Shown here piece by piece: positions 53,646-62,496 of a stretch of DNA of 64,000 bases. Source of the stretch: JBHYDC01 sp051861205. Lineage in GTDB: Bacteria > Pseudomonadota > Alphaproteobacteria > Rhizobiales > Pleomorphomonadaceae. The stretch is taken from contig JBHYDC010000017.1 in the NCBI GenBank assembly GCA_051861205.1, forward strand, positions 1 through 64,000, in the 5' to 3' direction. Numbering within the stretch: the first letter of the stretch is position 1; each line of letters starts with the position of its first letter. A model generated the notes under the pieces. It searched no databases and was not told the origin of the DNA. It saw only the letters and a list, made by a program, of their open reading frames with translations. A program made the translations under genes and the position numbers.

Positions 53646-54022
53646 AGGGGAACCTCACATTCACACCCGTTGCCCTGGCTGTGTGACGGTTCAAAGCGGC
53701 GACATTTCGAGCCGCAAGCGGCGACCGTGCGGCTGATATGAGGCGTCAGGCGGAACCCCGAGCTTGTCGATTACCCAGGAAAGGCAATGCGATGGGCCGT
53801 GGCTTCGACGTTAAGGCTCCAGTTTGAAGTGTGTCACAGGTGCTAGGGTCTGCCGCTTTGTCAAAATGGCCTAGGTATTCTTTACAAATGTTTGCACCAC
53901 ACACATTGCCTTTGTTTGAAAAGACAGGGTAGATTCATATAAACGCATACATCCTGCTTCGAACCCCAGTGAAGATGGTCACATCCCGACTGTTTTCGAT
54001 CACCCTGTTTAGCTGGTGAAAC
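53646..54022. other. Divergent intergenic region SleB/regulator
   Basis: 377 bases without a gene. The right half (from about 53870) is AT-rich (TTCTTTACAAATGTTTGCACC, GATTCATATAAACGC) and should carry the regulator promoter. No convincing hexamer pair or repeat was found. Confidence 0.4.
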
Positions 54023-54751
54023 ATGCTCGCCGTATCACCCGATCACCGTTCCGCAGCCATCATCGGATCTGAACCGGCGCTCAAGATGCTCGGTCCGCTG
54101 CTAGAGACCTGCGGCGTTCGCATGGCCTTTTTCGACACATTTGCGGCTGGCGCGGGCGAGTTGGAGGGGTTCGACGTTCTGATCATCCAAGACGGCGAGG
54201 GCGTTTCTAACATGAGCGCGGCAGTATCGGCGGCGCGTGCTGTGGGTCACCTTCACATCATTGCAATTGTCGAAACGAGTGCGCCTTCGTTGGTTCGAGA
54301 GCTTTACTTTAGCGGCGCGGACGTTGTGTTCAACGGGACGACCGATCATTACCACATCTTTTTGCAGTGCTGCCATTTCCTGCGCTACTGGGCAGGCGAG
54401 CCCAAGAACGTAAGGGTGGGCAATGCGATTTTCGATGAGACCCTGAAGCGGTTGATCGTCGGAAATGGGCTCACGGTTGCGCTCACTGAGATTGAGGCAA
54501 AGCTACTTTCGGTGCTTGCGGGGGCTAAGAACGACTACATTTCGCGCGAGAAGATTTCGGTGGAGTTGTTCAACTTCTCCTATCAGAAGTCCGATCGACG
54601 CATTGATGTTCACGCCTCCAATCTTCGTAAGAAGTTTCGCGCCAATGCGATCGACGCAACCATCGACAACAGCCGCAGCCATGGGCTTCGTCTCATAACA
54701 GGTATCCCAGCCATAATGGAGCCGGATGAGGCCTTATTGAAAGCTGGTTGA
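54023..54751 (+). CDS. OmpR/PhoB-type winged-helix regulator with atypical receiver domain
   Basis: 242 residues. Residues 10-115 resemble a receiver fold, but the phospho-acceptor position is Gln (about 56, DVLIIQDGEG) with Asp next to it, the acidic pair near the N-terminus is SE, and the conserved Lys (KP motif) is replaced in VVFNGTTDHY. Residues 135-230 form the winged helix (LTEIEAKLLSVLAGAKNDYISREKI, DRRIDVHASNLRKKF). It probably acts independently of phosphorylation. A terminator separates it from the porin gene. Confidence 0.82.
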   Translation: MLAVSPDHRSAAIIGSEPALKMLGPLLETCGVRMAFFDTFAAGAGELEGFDVLIIQDGEGVSNMSAAVSAARAVGHLHIIAIVETSAPSLVRELYFSGADVVFNGTTDHYHIFLQCCHFLRYWAGEPKNVRVGNAIFDETLKRLIVGNGLTVALTEIEAKLLSVLAGAKNDYISREKISVELFNFSYQKSDRRIDVHASNLRKKFRANAIDATIDNSRSHGLRLITGIPAIMEPDEALLKAG

Positions 54752-54784
54752 ATAAACCAGAAGTCTTCGCGAAATGGATTTGGT

Positions 54785-54820
54785 GAGGCCGGGCGCGCAG
54801 CGTCCCGGCCTCTTTGCTTT
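54785..54820 (+). terminator. Rho-independent terminator of the regulator gene
   Basis: 9-bp stem GAGGCCGGG/CCCGGCCTC (54785-54793 with 54804-54812) followed by TTTGCTTTT. Confidence 0.8.
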
Positions 54821-55074
54821 TCTTTACAGTATAAGTTGTATAATTATCACATCCTATTTCACTTTACAAATCTTTGCGAAGTATTCGATTGAAGGTTTTG
54901 CGTACAAGTTGATTATTAAGCGGCGTCTCGGTGTGAGGGTGACTCGAACGAGTTGGCTTCTACTCCGAAGGAGTTGCGCAAGACTGGGGCACAAGACATG
55001 TCGTGCAAGACATCGCTTCGTGGCGGTGCACGGATACTTGCGCCGAACGGATAGATCTTTTAAGGAGCGTACTA
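54821..55074 (+). promoter_or_regulatory. Porin promoter and structured leader
   Basis: An AT-rich start contains TATAAT at 54839-54844. Further down are two small hairpins in tandem: ACTCG/CGAGT (54942-54953) and ACTCC/GGAGT (54962-54974), then GCACAAGACATGTCGTGC-like symmetry near 54990-55006. AAGGAG at 55062-55067 is a strong ribosome site. The arrangement suggests a long, folded porin leader. Confidence 0.45.
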
Positions 55075-56067
55075 ATGAAGCTTTCCTCCTACCTGCTCGG
55101 CTCTGCCGCTGCCCTGTTCGTGGCTTCCGCCGCCAACGCCGCCGATCTGCCGGGCGAGGCCGCCCCGGCTGCCGTCGATTACGTCAAGGTCTGCGACACG
55201 TTCGGCGCTGGCTTCTTCTACATCCCCGGGACCGAGACCTGCCTCGACGTGTCCGGCCGCGTCCGCTTCACGGTCTCGGCCAGCGACGCCGACCTTGATA
55301 CCGGCGTGACCGGCGACCAGAACTACAAGTTCTCGGCCGACGCCCGCGTCGACTTCGACGCTCGCACCGCCACCGAATACGGTCAGCTCCGTTCGTTCTT
55401 CCGCATCAAGACGACCGATGATGCCGGCACAGCGATCGACAAGGCGTTCATCCAGCTCGGCTACCTCACGGTCGGCTATGCCGCGAACTTCCTTGACAGC
55501 TTCGGCGGCCTCTACGGCGACAGCGACCGTAACTATGGCGGCTCCACCAACCTCCAGGTTTCGGTTCTCGCCGACAACCTCGGTGGCGGCTTCTACGCCG
55601 GTCTCCAGGTTCGTGACTCGGCCTCCACGCTCGCCAAGGCTTTCGGCGATGACGTCAGCCCGGTCGTTGAAGGTATCGTCGGTCTGACCGGCCAGGCTTG
55701 GGGCTCCGCGGCTGTCGCCGCTGCTTACAACAGCGACGAAGAGTCGTTGGTTGTGAAGGGCGCCGTGACCGCCAATCTCGCGGAAGGCTTCGAAACCACC
55801 GCCAGCGCCACGTTCATTGACGATGTTGGCTCGGAAGACGGTACCTGGCTCGGCCTTGGCGTGTCCTACGCTGCTAGCTCGGCTGCCACCGTCTACGCGA
55901 ACGGCCGTTACCAGCTCGCCGACGTTGGCGAAGACACCTGGGGCGTGACCGCCGGCGTCGGCTACACGGTCGTTGCTGGTCTCGTCGCCACCGCCGAAGT
56001 CACCTACGACGACGACGGCACTGACGGCACCACCGCCGGCCTGCTGCGTCTGACCCGCAACTGGTAA
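55075..56067 (+). CDS. Alphaproteobacterial outer-membrane porin (Omp2/RopA type, porin_2 family)
   Basis: 330 residues. Signal peptide MKLSSYLLGSAAALFVASAANA, then ADLPGEAAPAAVDYVKVCDTFGAGFFYIPGTETCLDVSGRVRF, the diagnostic porin_2 N-terminus with its Cys pair; a 16-strand barrel follows, ending in the terminal aromatic RLTRNW. It is a general diffusion channel. The codon use is C-ending and strongly biased, consistent with very high expression. AAGGAG lies 7 nt before the ATG. Confidence 0.94.
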   Translation: MKLSSYLLGSAAALFVASAANAADLPGEAAPAAVDYVKVCDTFGAGFFYIPGTETCLDVSGRVRFTVSASDADLDTGVTGDQNYKFSADARVDFDARTATEYGQLRSFFRIKTTDDAGTAIDKAFIQLGYLTVGYAANFLDSFGGLYGDSDRNYGGSTNLQVSVLADNLGGGFYAGLQVRDSASTLAKAFGDDVSPVVEGIVGLTGQAWGSAAVAAAYNSDEESLVVKGAVTANLAEGFETTASATFIDDVGSEDGTWLGLGVSYAASSAATVYANGRYQLADVGEDTWGVTAGVGYTVVAGLVATAEVTYDDDGTDGTTAGLLRLTRNW

Positions 56068-56092
56068 TCAATGTCCCCTCGGGGATTTGGTG

Positions 56093-56125
56093 GAAAGGCC
56101 CGGCTCGACGCCGGGCCTTTCTGCG
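56093..56125 (+). terminator. Rho-independent terminator of the porin gene
   Basis: Perfect 12-bp stem GAAAGGCCCGGC/GCCGGGCCTTTC (56093-56104 with 56110-56121, loop TCGAC), 26 nt past the stop; the T-run is weak. Confidence 0.8.
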
Positions 56126-56227
56126 TTTCAGCCCTCTCGACCTATCCGCCCGTGCCGCTTACATATGCGCCTGCTGAGCCGCAATCGAGCGCGGCAAGGG
56201 ATGGATATGCAGGAAAGGGTGACATTC

Positions 56228-58102
56228 ATGGTGGCGGACGAGAACTCATCGCAGCACGCATTCAGCGCCGACGTGGCCCGATTGCTGTCCTTGATGGTGC
56301 ACTCCGTCTATTCCAACAAGGACATCTTCCTCCGCGAACTCATTTCCAATGCGGCCGATGCTTGCGAGAAGCTGCGCTATCTCGCCATCGCCGAACCAGC
56401 GCTCATTGAGGGCGACGGTGCGTTTGCGATCACGATCGAAGCGGATCCGGACGGCGCAAGGCTGATCGTCTCCGACAACGGCATCGGAATGACCGGCGAT
56501 GAGATGCGCGACAACCTCGGCACCATTGCGCGGTCTGGAACGCGCGCGTTTCTCGACGGTTTGGCGGAAAGCCGCGATGGCGGGGCGTTGATCGGGCGGT
56601 TCGGGGTGGGGTTCTACTCAGCCTTCATGGTGGCCGACCGGGTGCGCGTCGTATCGCGGCGCGCGGGCAGCGATGAGGCGCAAGTCTGGTCTTCGGACGG
56701 GCAGGGGACCTTCCAACTGGTGCCGCTGACCGAAGGCGACCTGCCTGGTCGGGGCACGCGGGTTGAGCTTTTTCTGAACGCGGAATCAAGATCCTACGCC
56801 GACGAAGACACCATTGAGCGGATCGTTGGGGCTTACTCGGCGCATGTGCCGGTGCCGATTCGGTACCGCGCGGCGGGATCGGAGACGAGCCGCGAGCTTG
56901 CCGATGGATCCGCGCTCTGGGTCAAGCCGAAGAGCGCCGTGACCCCGGAAGAATATGCGGAATTCTATGGAACGGTGGCGCAGGCTTTCGACGAGCCGGC
57001 GCTCGCCCTCCATTACCGCGCGGAAGGCCGGCACGAGTATTCCGTGCTGCTGTTCGTGCCCTCGGAGAAGCCGTTCGACTTGTTCGACCCCGCCCGTAAG
57101 GGCCGGGTCAAGCTCTATGTGCGCCGAGTTCTGATCACCGACGAGGCGGAGATTCTGCCGGCGTGGTTGCGATTCGTGCGGGGCGTCGTCGATTCGGAAG
57201 ATCTGCCGCTCAACCTCTCGCGCGAGATGTTGCAGAAAAATCCGGTCCTGGAGGCGATCGGCAAGGGCGTGACCAGCCGCGTGATCACCGAACTTACGAA
57301 GCTGGCTGATAACGACGGGGACAAATTCCTGAAGGTTTGGGAGGCGTTCGGGCCGGTTATCAAGGAGGGTCTTTACGAAGCGCCCGAGCGCCGGGACGAT
57401 CTGTTCAAGCTGGTGCGCTTCCGGACGATGCAATCGGGGCAGGCGTGGCGTAGGCTCGCCGACTATGTATCGGCGCTGAAGGATAATCAGACGGCCATTT
57501 ACTATGCGCTCGGCGAAACGCCCGAGGCGGTGCGGGCTTCGCCGCATCTTGAAGGTTATGCCGCACGCGGGCTCGACGTTTTGATTCTGTCCGATCCGGT
57601 GGATGCTTTCTGGGTTCGCACGGCGCTGGGGTTTGAAGGCAAGCCGTTCAAGTCCGTCACGCAAGGCGCGGCTGATCTCGACAACATTCCCCCTACCGAG
57701 AGCGCCGGCGAGGAAGCGCCAGTTGCCGATGCCGCGACGCTCGCGAGCCTTTTGAAAGAAGCGCTCGCCGATCAGGTCTCCGACGTCAGGGCTTCGTCGC
57801 GGCTGGCGACCAGCGCGGTTTGTCTGGTCGCGCCGGAATTCGGGCTCGACCGGATGACAGAGAAGCTTGTTGCCCGTCAGGAAGGGCGGCCTGCGGGGCT
57901 GAAGCCGGTCTTGGAGTTCAATCCGGGGCATGCGCTGATCAAGGCCTTGGCGGCCAAAGCGGCGAAGGGGTCAGCCGACGCCGTGCGCGAGGCGGCGCCT
58001 CTGCTGCATGGTCAGGCGCGAATCTTGGATGGTGAAGCGCCGGAAGATCCAGCGGTATTCGCCGCAGCTTTGTCCCGGTTGATGGAAAAGGCGCTTGGCT
58101 GA
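56228..58102 (+). CDS. htpG: Molecular chaperone HtpG (Hsp90)
   Basis: 624 residues. GHKL ATPase domain: RELISNAADACEKLRY, SDNGIGMTGDEM, GTIARSGT, GRFGVGFYSAFMVADRV. Middle domain: GVVDSEDLPLNLSREMLQ. C-terminal dimerisation domain with SAVCLV. ATG 56228 gives normal length; ATG 56207 and 56201 upstream are in frame with an AAGGG 6 nt before 56207. Monocistronic between two hairpins. Confidence 0.94.
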   Translation: MVADENSSQHAFSADVARLLSLMVHSVYSNKDIFLRELISNAADACEKLRYLAIAEPALIEGDGAFAITIEADPDGARLIVSDNGIGMTGDEMRDNLGTIARSGTRAFLDGLAESRDGGALIGRFGVGFYSAFMVADRVRVVSRRAGSDEAQVWSSDGQGTFQLVPLTEGDLPGRGTRVELFLNAESRSYADEDTIERIVGAYSAHVPVPIRYRAAGSETSRELADGSALWVKPKSAVTPEEYAEFYGTVAQAFDEPALALHYRAEGRHEYSVLLFVPSEKPFDLFDPARKGRVKLYVRRVLITDEAEILPAWLRFVRGVVDSEDLPLNLSREMLQKNPVLEAIGKGVTSRVITELTKLADNDGDKFLKVWEAFGPVIKEGLYEAPERRDDLFKLVRFRTMQSGQAWRRLADYVSALKDNQTAIYYALGETPEAVRASPHLEGYAARGLDVLILSDPVDAFWVRTALGFEGKPFKSVTQGAADLDNIPPTESAGEEAPVADAATLASLLKEALADQVSDVRASSRLATSAVCLVAPEFGLDRMTEKLVARQEGRPAGLKPVLEFNPGHALIKALAAKAAKGSADAVREAAPLLHGQARILDGEAPEDPAVFAAALSRLMEKALG

Positions 58103-58134
58103 GGGTTATTCGGGGTGGTCAGCGATCGCGGGGA

Positions 58135-58917
58135 TCAGTCCGCTGCGAGGCTGACCTTCGCCGCGCCGAGAATGGGCCCCGGCTGGTTGTGGGCCTTGGT
58201 TTGCAAGATAACGGCGAGGCCGGCGGTCGTGTCGCCGGCAATGTCGGCAAGCGGGAGTTCGACGTCCATCGCCTTGCCGTCCCACATGCCGAGAACCTGC
58301 CAGCGCTCGACGATGTTGGTATAGGTCATTTCCTGGCCGCCGTTTTCGCCGCGTTCGATCATGACCGTGGTGGGCCGTCGATAGGCCGCGATCCAGACAG
58401 CGGCATGGACCGTTTCGCCGATGGACTGAGCCGGCACCTTCACGATCACCCTGTCGCCGGAAATCTCCGCTTCGATGGGCACGATGAGCCCTTTCCCGGC
58501 TTTGCTCATGGCATTCAGTTCGGTGCGGATTCTCGATTCGTCGGATCCCAGAATGTCCGCGCGGCCGTTCAATATCGCTTGCGGTGTATAGATGCTGTTA
58601 TCACTCCGCGCGGCTGCGTAACCCCGTTGGCGGGCGGTGAATTCCGGGCGGGCGAAGGTATCCTTCCACCCGAGATAATCCCAGTAATCTACGGAGAAGG
58701 TGAGGGCGACCATGTCCGGATCGGCGGCGATGGCGGCCATGGTCCTGTCCGCCGGCGGGCAAGACGAACAGCCCTGACTGGTGAAGAGCTCGACGACGCC
58801 GATGGGTTCGGCTTGGGCCGTTGTGCAAGCTCCCGCAACCAGCGCAACGCATATCATCACCGGTCCAGGACCGATCCTCACCGGGAAGAACAAAGGATTA
58901 TTGGTGAATGCGTTCAT
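58135..58917 (-). CDS. DUF1223 thioredoxin-fold secreted protein
   Basis: 260 residues. Signal sequence PVMICVALVAGACTTAQA; then VVELFTSQGCSSCPPADRTMAAIA with a CxxC redox pair, VDYWDYLGWKDTFARPEFTARQRGYA and YTPQAILNGR, which define DUF1223. Function unknown, perhaps disulfide or thiol chemistry in the periplasm. ATG 58917 has AGGA 9 nt upstream; the frame is open to 59010. Confidence 0.87.
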   Translation of the reverse strand: MNAFTNNPLFFPVRIGPGPVMICVALVAGACTTAQAEPIGVVELFTSQGCSSCPPADRTMAAIAADPDMVALTFSVDYWDYLGWKDTFARPEFTARQRGYAAARSDNSIYTPQAILNGRADILGSDESRIRTELNAMSKAGKGLIVPIEAEISGDRVIVKVPAQSIGETVHAAVWIAAYRRPTTVMIERGENGGQEMTYTNIVERWQVLGMWDGKAMDVELPLADIAGDTTAGLAVILQTKAHNQPGPILGAAKVSLAAD

Positions 58918-59026
58918 CGAATTCGTCCTGCTGAACAGGCGAAGGCACAGAGCACGCTCCAGCCGACGGCCCGACAGGATTACGCTTGGGATGGATGACG
59001 ATCCACTCACATATGGTTGAGTGCAG

Positions 59027-59410
59027 TTATGACCGGCGTTTGGCCGTGACTTCGATCTCGACTTTCATCTCCGGCTTCACGAGGCCGCATACGATCATGC
59101 TGGCCGCCGGGCGGATTTCGGCGAAATAGGAGCCGACGATCGGGAACACGATATCCATCATCGACGCTTCAGTGACGTAGTAGGTGGCGCGCACGACGTC
59201 GGCCATTTCAAAGCCGGCCTTGGCGAGGGCGGCGGCGATCGTTTCCATTGCGTTGCGCGTCTGGTCTTCGACGCTTTCGGGCATCGCCATCGCCTTGTAG
59301 TCGTAGCCGGTGGTGCCGGACACCCAGCACCAATCGCCGTCGGCGACAGCACGGGAATAGCCCGCGACTTTTTCGAAGGGCGAGCCGGTGGAAATGAGCT
59401 GACGGGCCAT
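59027..59410 (-). CDS. RidA/YjgF-family deaminase
   Basis: 127 residues. VSGTTGYDYKAMAMPESVEDQTRNAMETIAAAL and VRATYYVTEA, with SMIVCGLVKPEMKVEIEVTAKR at the C-terminus, fit the YjgF/RidA trimer family that hydrolyses reactive enamines/imines. The catalytic Arg appears replaced in the terminal motif (CGLVKPEMKVEIE), so it may be a non-canonical subgroup. It precedes a LysE-like gene, 14 nt downstream on the same strand. Confidence 0.87.
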   Translation of the reverse strand: MARQLISTGSPFEKVAGYSRAVADGDWCWVSGTTGYDYKAMAMPESVEDQTRNAMETIAAALAKAGFEMADVVRATYYVTEASMMDIVFPIVGSYFAEIRPAASMIVCGLVKPEMKVEIEVTAKRRS

Positions 59411-59424
59411 GGTGGTTCCTTAGA

Positions 59425-60048
59425 TCAAGCCAGCGCCGGACGGCGCGAAAAGAGGAGTGCGACGCCGGCCATGATCAGCGCCGCGCCGGAAATCCGGTTC
59501 ACCAGGGTGAGGCCGCGCGAACCGGTGAAGCGGCCGAGCCGCGCGCCGGCGAAGGCGTAGAGAGCGACGGCCACGACTTCAAGCGCAAGGGCTGCGGCGC
59601 CGAGCTGGAGGATCTGGCCGAAGGCCGGCTGCGACGGGTCGATGAAAGGTGCGAAAAAGGCGCTGAAGACCAGCATGGCTTTCGGGTTCACGATGGCCGT
59701 CAGGAATTCGCGCTTGGCCAATGCGCGCAGCCGGGCGTCGCCCGTCGCAACCTTGAGGTCCGAACCGCCCGACAGCGCCATCTTCAAGCCAAGCCAGATG
59801 AGATAGGCCGCGCCGATGAGCTTGAGGACGAAGAAAAGCTCCGCCGACGCGGCAAGAACCGCGCCGAGACCAACCGCGGCCCCCAGTACGAAAGATCCAA
59901 AGGCGGGAAAGCGGCCGGACGACGCCAGCATCGCGGTCGTGAATCCGTAGCGGGTGCCATGGGTCATCGCCAGCACGTTGTTGGGGCCGGGATAGATGTT
60001 CAGCGCGAAAGCGGCAGGTATGAAGATCGCCCAGGTCTCAAAGGTCAT
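59425..60048 (-). CDS. LysE-family amino-acid/small-molecule exporter
   Basis: 207 residues with six predicted membrane helices. The family signature near the N-terminus is FALNIYPGPNNVLAMTHGTRYGF, and AKREFLTAIVNPKAMLVFSAFFAPF marks helix 3-4. It exports amino acids such as Lys or homoserine derivatives; substrate unspecified. ATG 60048 is chosen by family alignment. Confidence 0.87.
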   Translation of the reverse strand: MTFETWAIFIPAAFALNIYPGPNNVLAMTHGTRYGFTTAMLASSGRFPAFGSFVLGAAVGLGAVLAASAELFFVLKLIGAAYLIWLGLKMALSGGSDLKVATGDARLRALAKREFLTAIVNPKAMLVFSAFFAPFIDPSQPAFGQILQLGAAALALEVVAVALYAFAGARLGRFTGSRGLTLVNRISGAALIMAGVALLFSRRPALA

Positions 60049-60106
60049 CCGAACTTGTCTTTCGTGACGACCCAGCAAATGTCCGGGTCTTCAAGGATGT
60101 GGAGCG

Positions 60107-60712
60107 TCACGCCCAGGGGCGTTCGGCCGCATTCTTCTGCTCGTAGCTTTCGATCGCGGGAGCCTTTTCGAGCGTGAGGCCGATATCGTCGAGGCCGTTC
60201 AGGAGACAGTGCTTCTTGAAAGCGTCGATCTCGAAATGAACGGTGCCGCCGTCCGGGCCCTGGATCGTCTGGCTTTCCAGATCGATGGTGAGGGTGGCGT
60301 TGGAGCCGCGCTCGGCGTCGTCCATCAGCTTCTTCAGGTCTTCGGGCGAGACCACGATCGGCAGAATGCCGTTCTTGAAGCTGTTGTTGTAGAAGATGTC
60401 GGCGAAGGACGTGGAGATCACGCAGCGGATGCCAAAATCGAGCAGAGCCCAAGGGGCGTGCTCGCGCGAGGAGCCGCAGCCGAAGTTATCGCCGGCGACC
60501 AGCACCTTGGCTTGGCGGTAGGCCGGCTTGTTGAGCACGAAATCCGGGTTTTCCGAACCGTCGTCGTTGTAGCGCATCTCTGAGAAGAGACCGACGCCGA
60601 GGCCGGTGCGCTTGATCGTCTTCAGATATTGCTTGGGGATGATCATGTCGGTGTCGACATTGATGATCGGCAACGGCGCGGCGACGCCGGTGAGGGTGGT
60701 GAACTTCTGCAT
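60107..60712 (-). CDS. leuD: 3-isopropylmalate dehydratase small subunit
   Basis: 201 residues. N-terminal NVDTDMIIPKQYLKTI, the swivelling-domain motif VLVAGDNFGCGSSREHAPWAL, and ISTSFADIFYNNSFKNGILP are diagnostic. With LeuC it isomerises 2- to 3-isopropylmalate in leucine biosynthesis. LeuC is not in the window. It is 34 nt downstream of argC on the same strand. Confidence 0.96.
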   Translation of the reverse strand: MQKFTTLTGVAAPLPIINVDTDMIIPKQYLKTIKRTGLGVGLFSEMRYNDDGSENPDFVLNKPAYRQAKVLVAGDNFGCGSSREHAPWALLDFGIRCVISTSFADIFYNNSFKNGILPIVVSPEDLKKLMDDAERGSNATLTIDLESQTIQGPDGGTVHFEIDAFKKHCLLNGLDDIGLTLEKAPAIESYEQKNAAERPWA

Positions 60713-60746
60713 GGTGGGTCTCCTGGAGCGTCTGCCGGACGGCGGC

Positions 60747-61697
60747 TTAGGCGGCCATCACGAGGCCGGTGGTCGCCTCGCGTCCGAGCATCAGGTTGAG
60801 GTTTTGCAAGGCGGCGCCGGATGCGCCCTTGCCGAGATTGTCGTAGACGGCGACGAGCATGGCCTGACGCCGCGCTTCGTTACCGAAGACGTGGAGGCGC
60901 ATGCGGTTGGTGCCGTTGAAGGTGCGGGGGTCCAGCGTATCCAGCCGGTCGACGGCCTCGAACGGGGCGACCGAGACGAAGGCCTCGCCGTCGTATCGCT
61001 CAAAGAGAACGTCGTGCATCTCTTTGGCGGTGACCGCGCCGGGCAGCGCCCAGAGTTGAAGCGGAACGACGGTGAGCATGCCTTGTGCAAAGGCGCCGAC
61101 GGCGGGCTGGAACAGCGGGTCGTGTGAGAGATGGGAATAGACGCGCATCTCCGGCAGGTGCTTGTGCTTCAAGGTCAGCGCGTAAGGTAGATAAGGCGCG
61201 GGGTCGGCGGCGGCCTCGTAATCCTCGATCATCTTGCGTCCGCCGCCGGAATAGCCGGATAGCGCGTTGAGGGTGATCGGGGCATCCCGGGGGATCAGAC
61301 CGGCCTCGACGAGGGGGCGGGCGGTGGCGATCAGGCCCTGCGGATAGCAGCCGGGATTGGCGACCCGGCGGGACGCGGCGATCAGGCCGGCTTGGTTCGG
61401 CGTCATTTCGGCGAACCCGTAGGTCCAGCCATCGAGCGTCCGGTGGGCGGATGAGGCGTCGATCACGCGGGTCTGCGGGTTTTCGATGAGCGCGACGGCT
61501 TCAATCGCTGCCTCGTCGGGCAGGCACAGGATCGCGACGTCGGCCGCGTTCAGGAGCCGCTTGCGTTCGTCCGCGTTCTTGCGGTGCTCGGGGGCGATCG
61601 ACAGGACGCGGATATCGGAGCGCTGGTCCAGCCGTTCGCGGATCTGGAGACCGGTTGTTCCAGCTTCTCCGTCGATGAAGACCGTGGCTTGGCTCAT
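60747..61697 (-). CDS. argC: N-acetyl-gamma-glutamyl-phosphate reductase (type 2)
   Basis: 316 residues, the short-form ArgC. VFIDGEAGTTGLQIRERL binds NADP; the catalytic Cys is in ANPGCYPQGLIA; LNALSGYSGGGRKMIEDYEA and KHKHLPEM are conserved. It reduces N-acetylglutamyl-phosphate in arginine synthesis. Type 2 ArgC is common in Alphaproteobacteria. Confidence 0.95.
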   Translation of the reverse strand: MSQATVFIDGEAGTTGLQIRERLDQRSDIRVLSIAPEHRKNADERKRLLNAADVAILCLPDEAAIEAVALIENPQTRVIDASSAHRTLDGWTYGFAEMTPNQAGLIAASRRVANPGCYPQGLIATARPLVEAGLIPRDAPITLNALSGYSGGGRKMIEDYEAAADPAPYLPYALTLKHKHLPEMRVYSHLSHDPLFQPAVGAFAQGMLTVVPLQLWALPGAVTAKEMHDVLFERYDGEAFVSVAPFEAVDRLDTLDPRTFNGTNRMRLHVFGNEARRQAMLVAVYDNLGKGASGAALQNLNLMLGREATTGLVMAA

Positions 61698-61803
61698 GAT
61701 GCCGTTCCCGCGCTGCGCGCGCCTTAAGTTCGCGGCAGCTTCCTAGCATCAACGCCGCTTATTGTCATCGGAATCGGCGGTTCCGCGAAGGCCCCATTCG
61801 CCT

Positions 61804-62238
61804 TTAACCGGCCTCGGCCTCCAGCATCTCCATGTCTTCGTCCGAGAGGCCGAAATGATGGCCGATCTCGTGGATGAGGACATGGGCGACGATGGCGCCC
61901 AAGGTTTCATCATGCTCGGCCCAGTAGTCCAGAATCGGGCGGCGATAGAGCCAGATCCGGTTCGGCGTGCGCCCGGTGGAGAGCACGGCGCTGTCATGGG
62001 CAAGACTGACGCCTTCGAAAAGGCCGAGGAGGTCGAACTCGCTTTCGAGAGCGAGGGCTTCGAGCGATTCGTCCGACGGAAAATCGTCGACGCGGATTTC
62101 GATCTCGCCGGTTAGATCGAGAAAATGGCGAGGCAATTCGCGGTAGGCCTTCTCGGCAAGCGCCGCCAAGTCGTCGAGGTCGGGCGCTGCGGCGTCCTGC
62201 CAACGGGCGATGCGGGTCTTGTCGTCGGGTGCGGCCAT
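61804..62238 (-). CDS. Metallopeptidase family protein (zincin-like, former DUF1025)
   Basis: 144 residues. The only catalytic motif is VLIHEIGHHFGLSDEDM (HExxHxxGxxD) at about residue 122-135, typical of minimal zincins. Upstream sequence RIWLYRRPILDYWAEHDETLGAIVAH is family-like. Substrate unknown; no signal peptide. Next on this strand, upstream in transcription, is a 38-codon membrane protein gene. Confidence 0.87.
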   Translation of the reverse strand: MAAPDDKTRIARWQDAAAPDLDDLAALAEKAYRELPRHFLDLTGEIEIRVDDFPSDESLEALALESEFDLLGLFEGVSLAHDSAVLSTGRTPNRIWLYRRPILDYWAEHDETLGAIVAHVLIHEIGHHFGLSDEDMEMLEAEAG

Positions 62239-62264
62239 ACTGCCCTCGTCATAACTCGGCTTCG

Positions 62265-62381
62265 TCAGAAATAGGTGACCGCGAGCACGACGAGAAGAAC
62301 CAATGTTCCCACAATGGATAGAATGCGGCCCGTGCGTCTGGCGATGCGCTCCACGCGGTCTTCGTCTTGTGGATCGGACAT
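62265..62381 (-). CDS. Small single-pass membrane protein (38 residues)
   Basis: ATG at 62381, stop TGA at 62265-62267. The N-terminal half is acidic/basic (MSDPQDEDRVERIARRTGR), and the rest (ILSIVGTLVLLVVLAVTYF) is a clear transmembrane helix. AAGG lies about 9 nt upstream. It is located 26 nt before the zincin gene on the same strand. No family recognised; the mixed-charge N-terminus and helix make coding more likely than chance. Confidence 0.6.
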   Translation of the reverse strand: MSDPQDEDRVERIARRTGRILSIVGTLVLLVVLAVTYF

Positions 62382-62496
62382 TGGTGACAGCCTTTGCGTT
62401 TGATTGGGGTGGCTGGGGAGGTGCGGGGGCCTTGCATCGGAGCCGCGTTCGTCGTCACCATGGGCTGTCGATCAAGCCCGGTTTGAAGGGTCGCCC

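Noticed and set aside
54774..55298. 174-codon frame overlapping the porin leader and 5' end
   Set aside because: Out of frame with the porin gene and contains the promoter/hairpin region; the porin start is secure.
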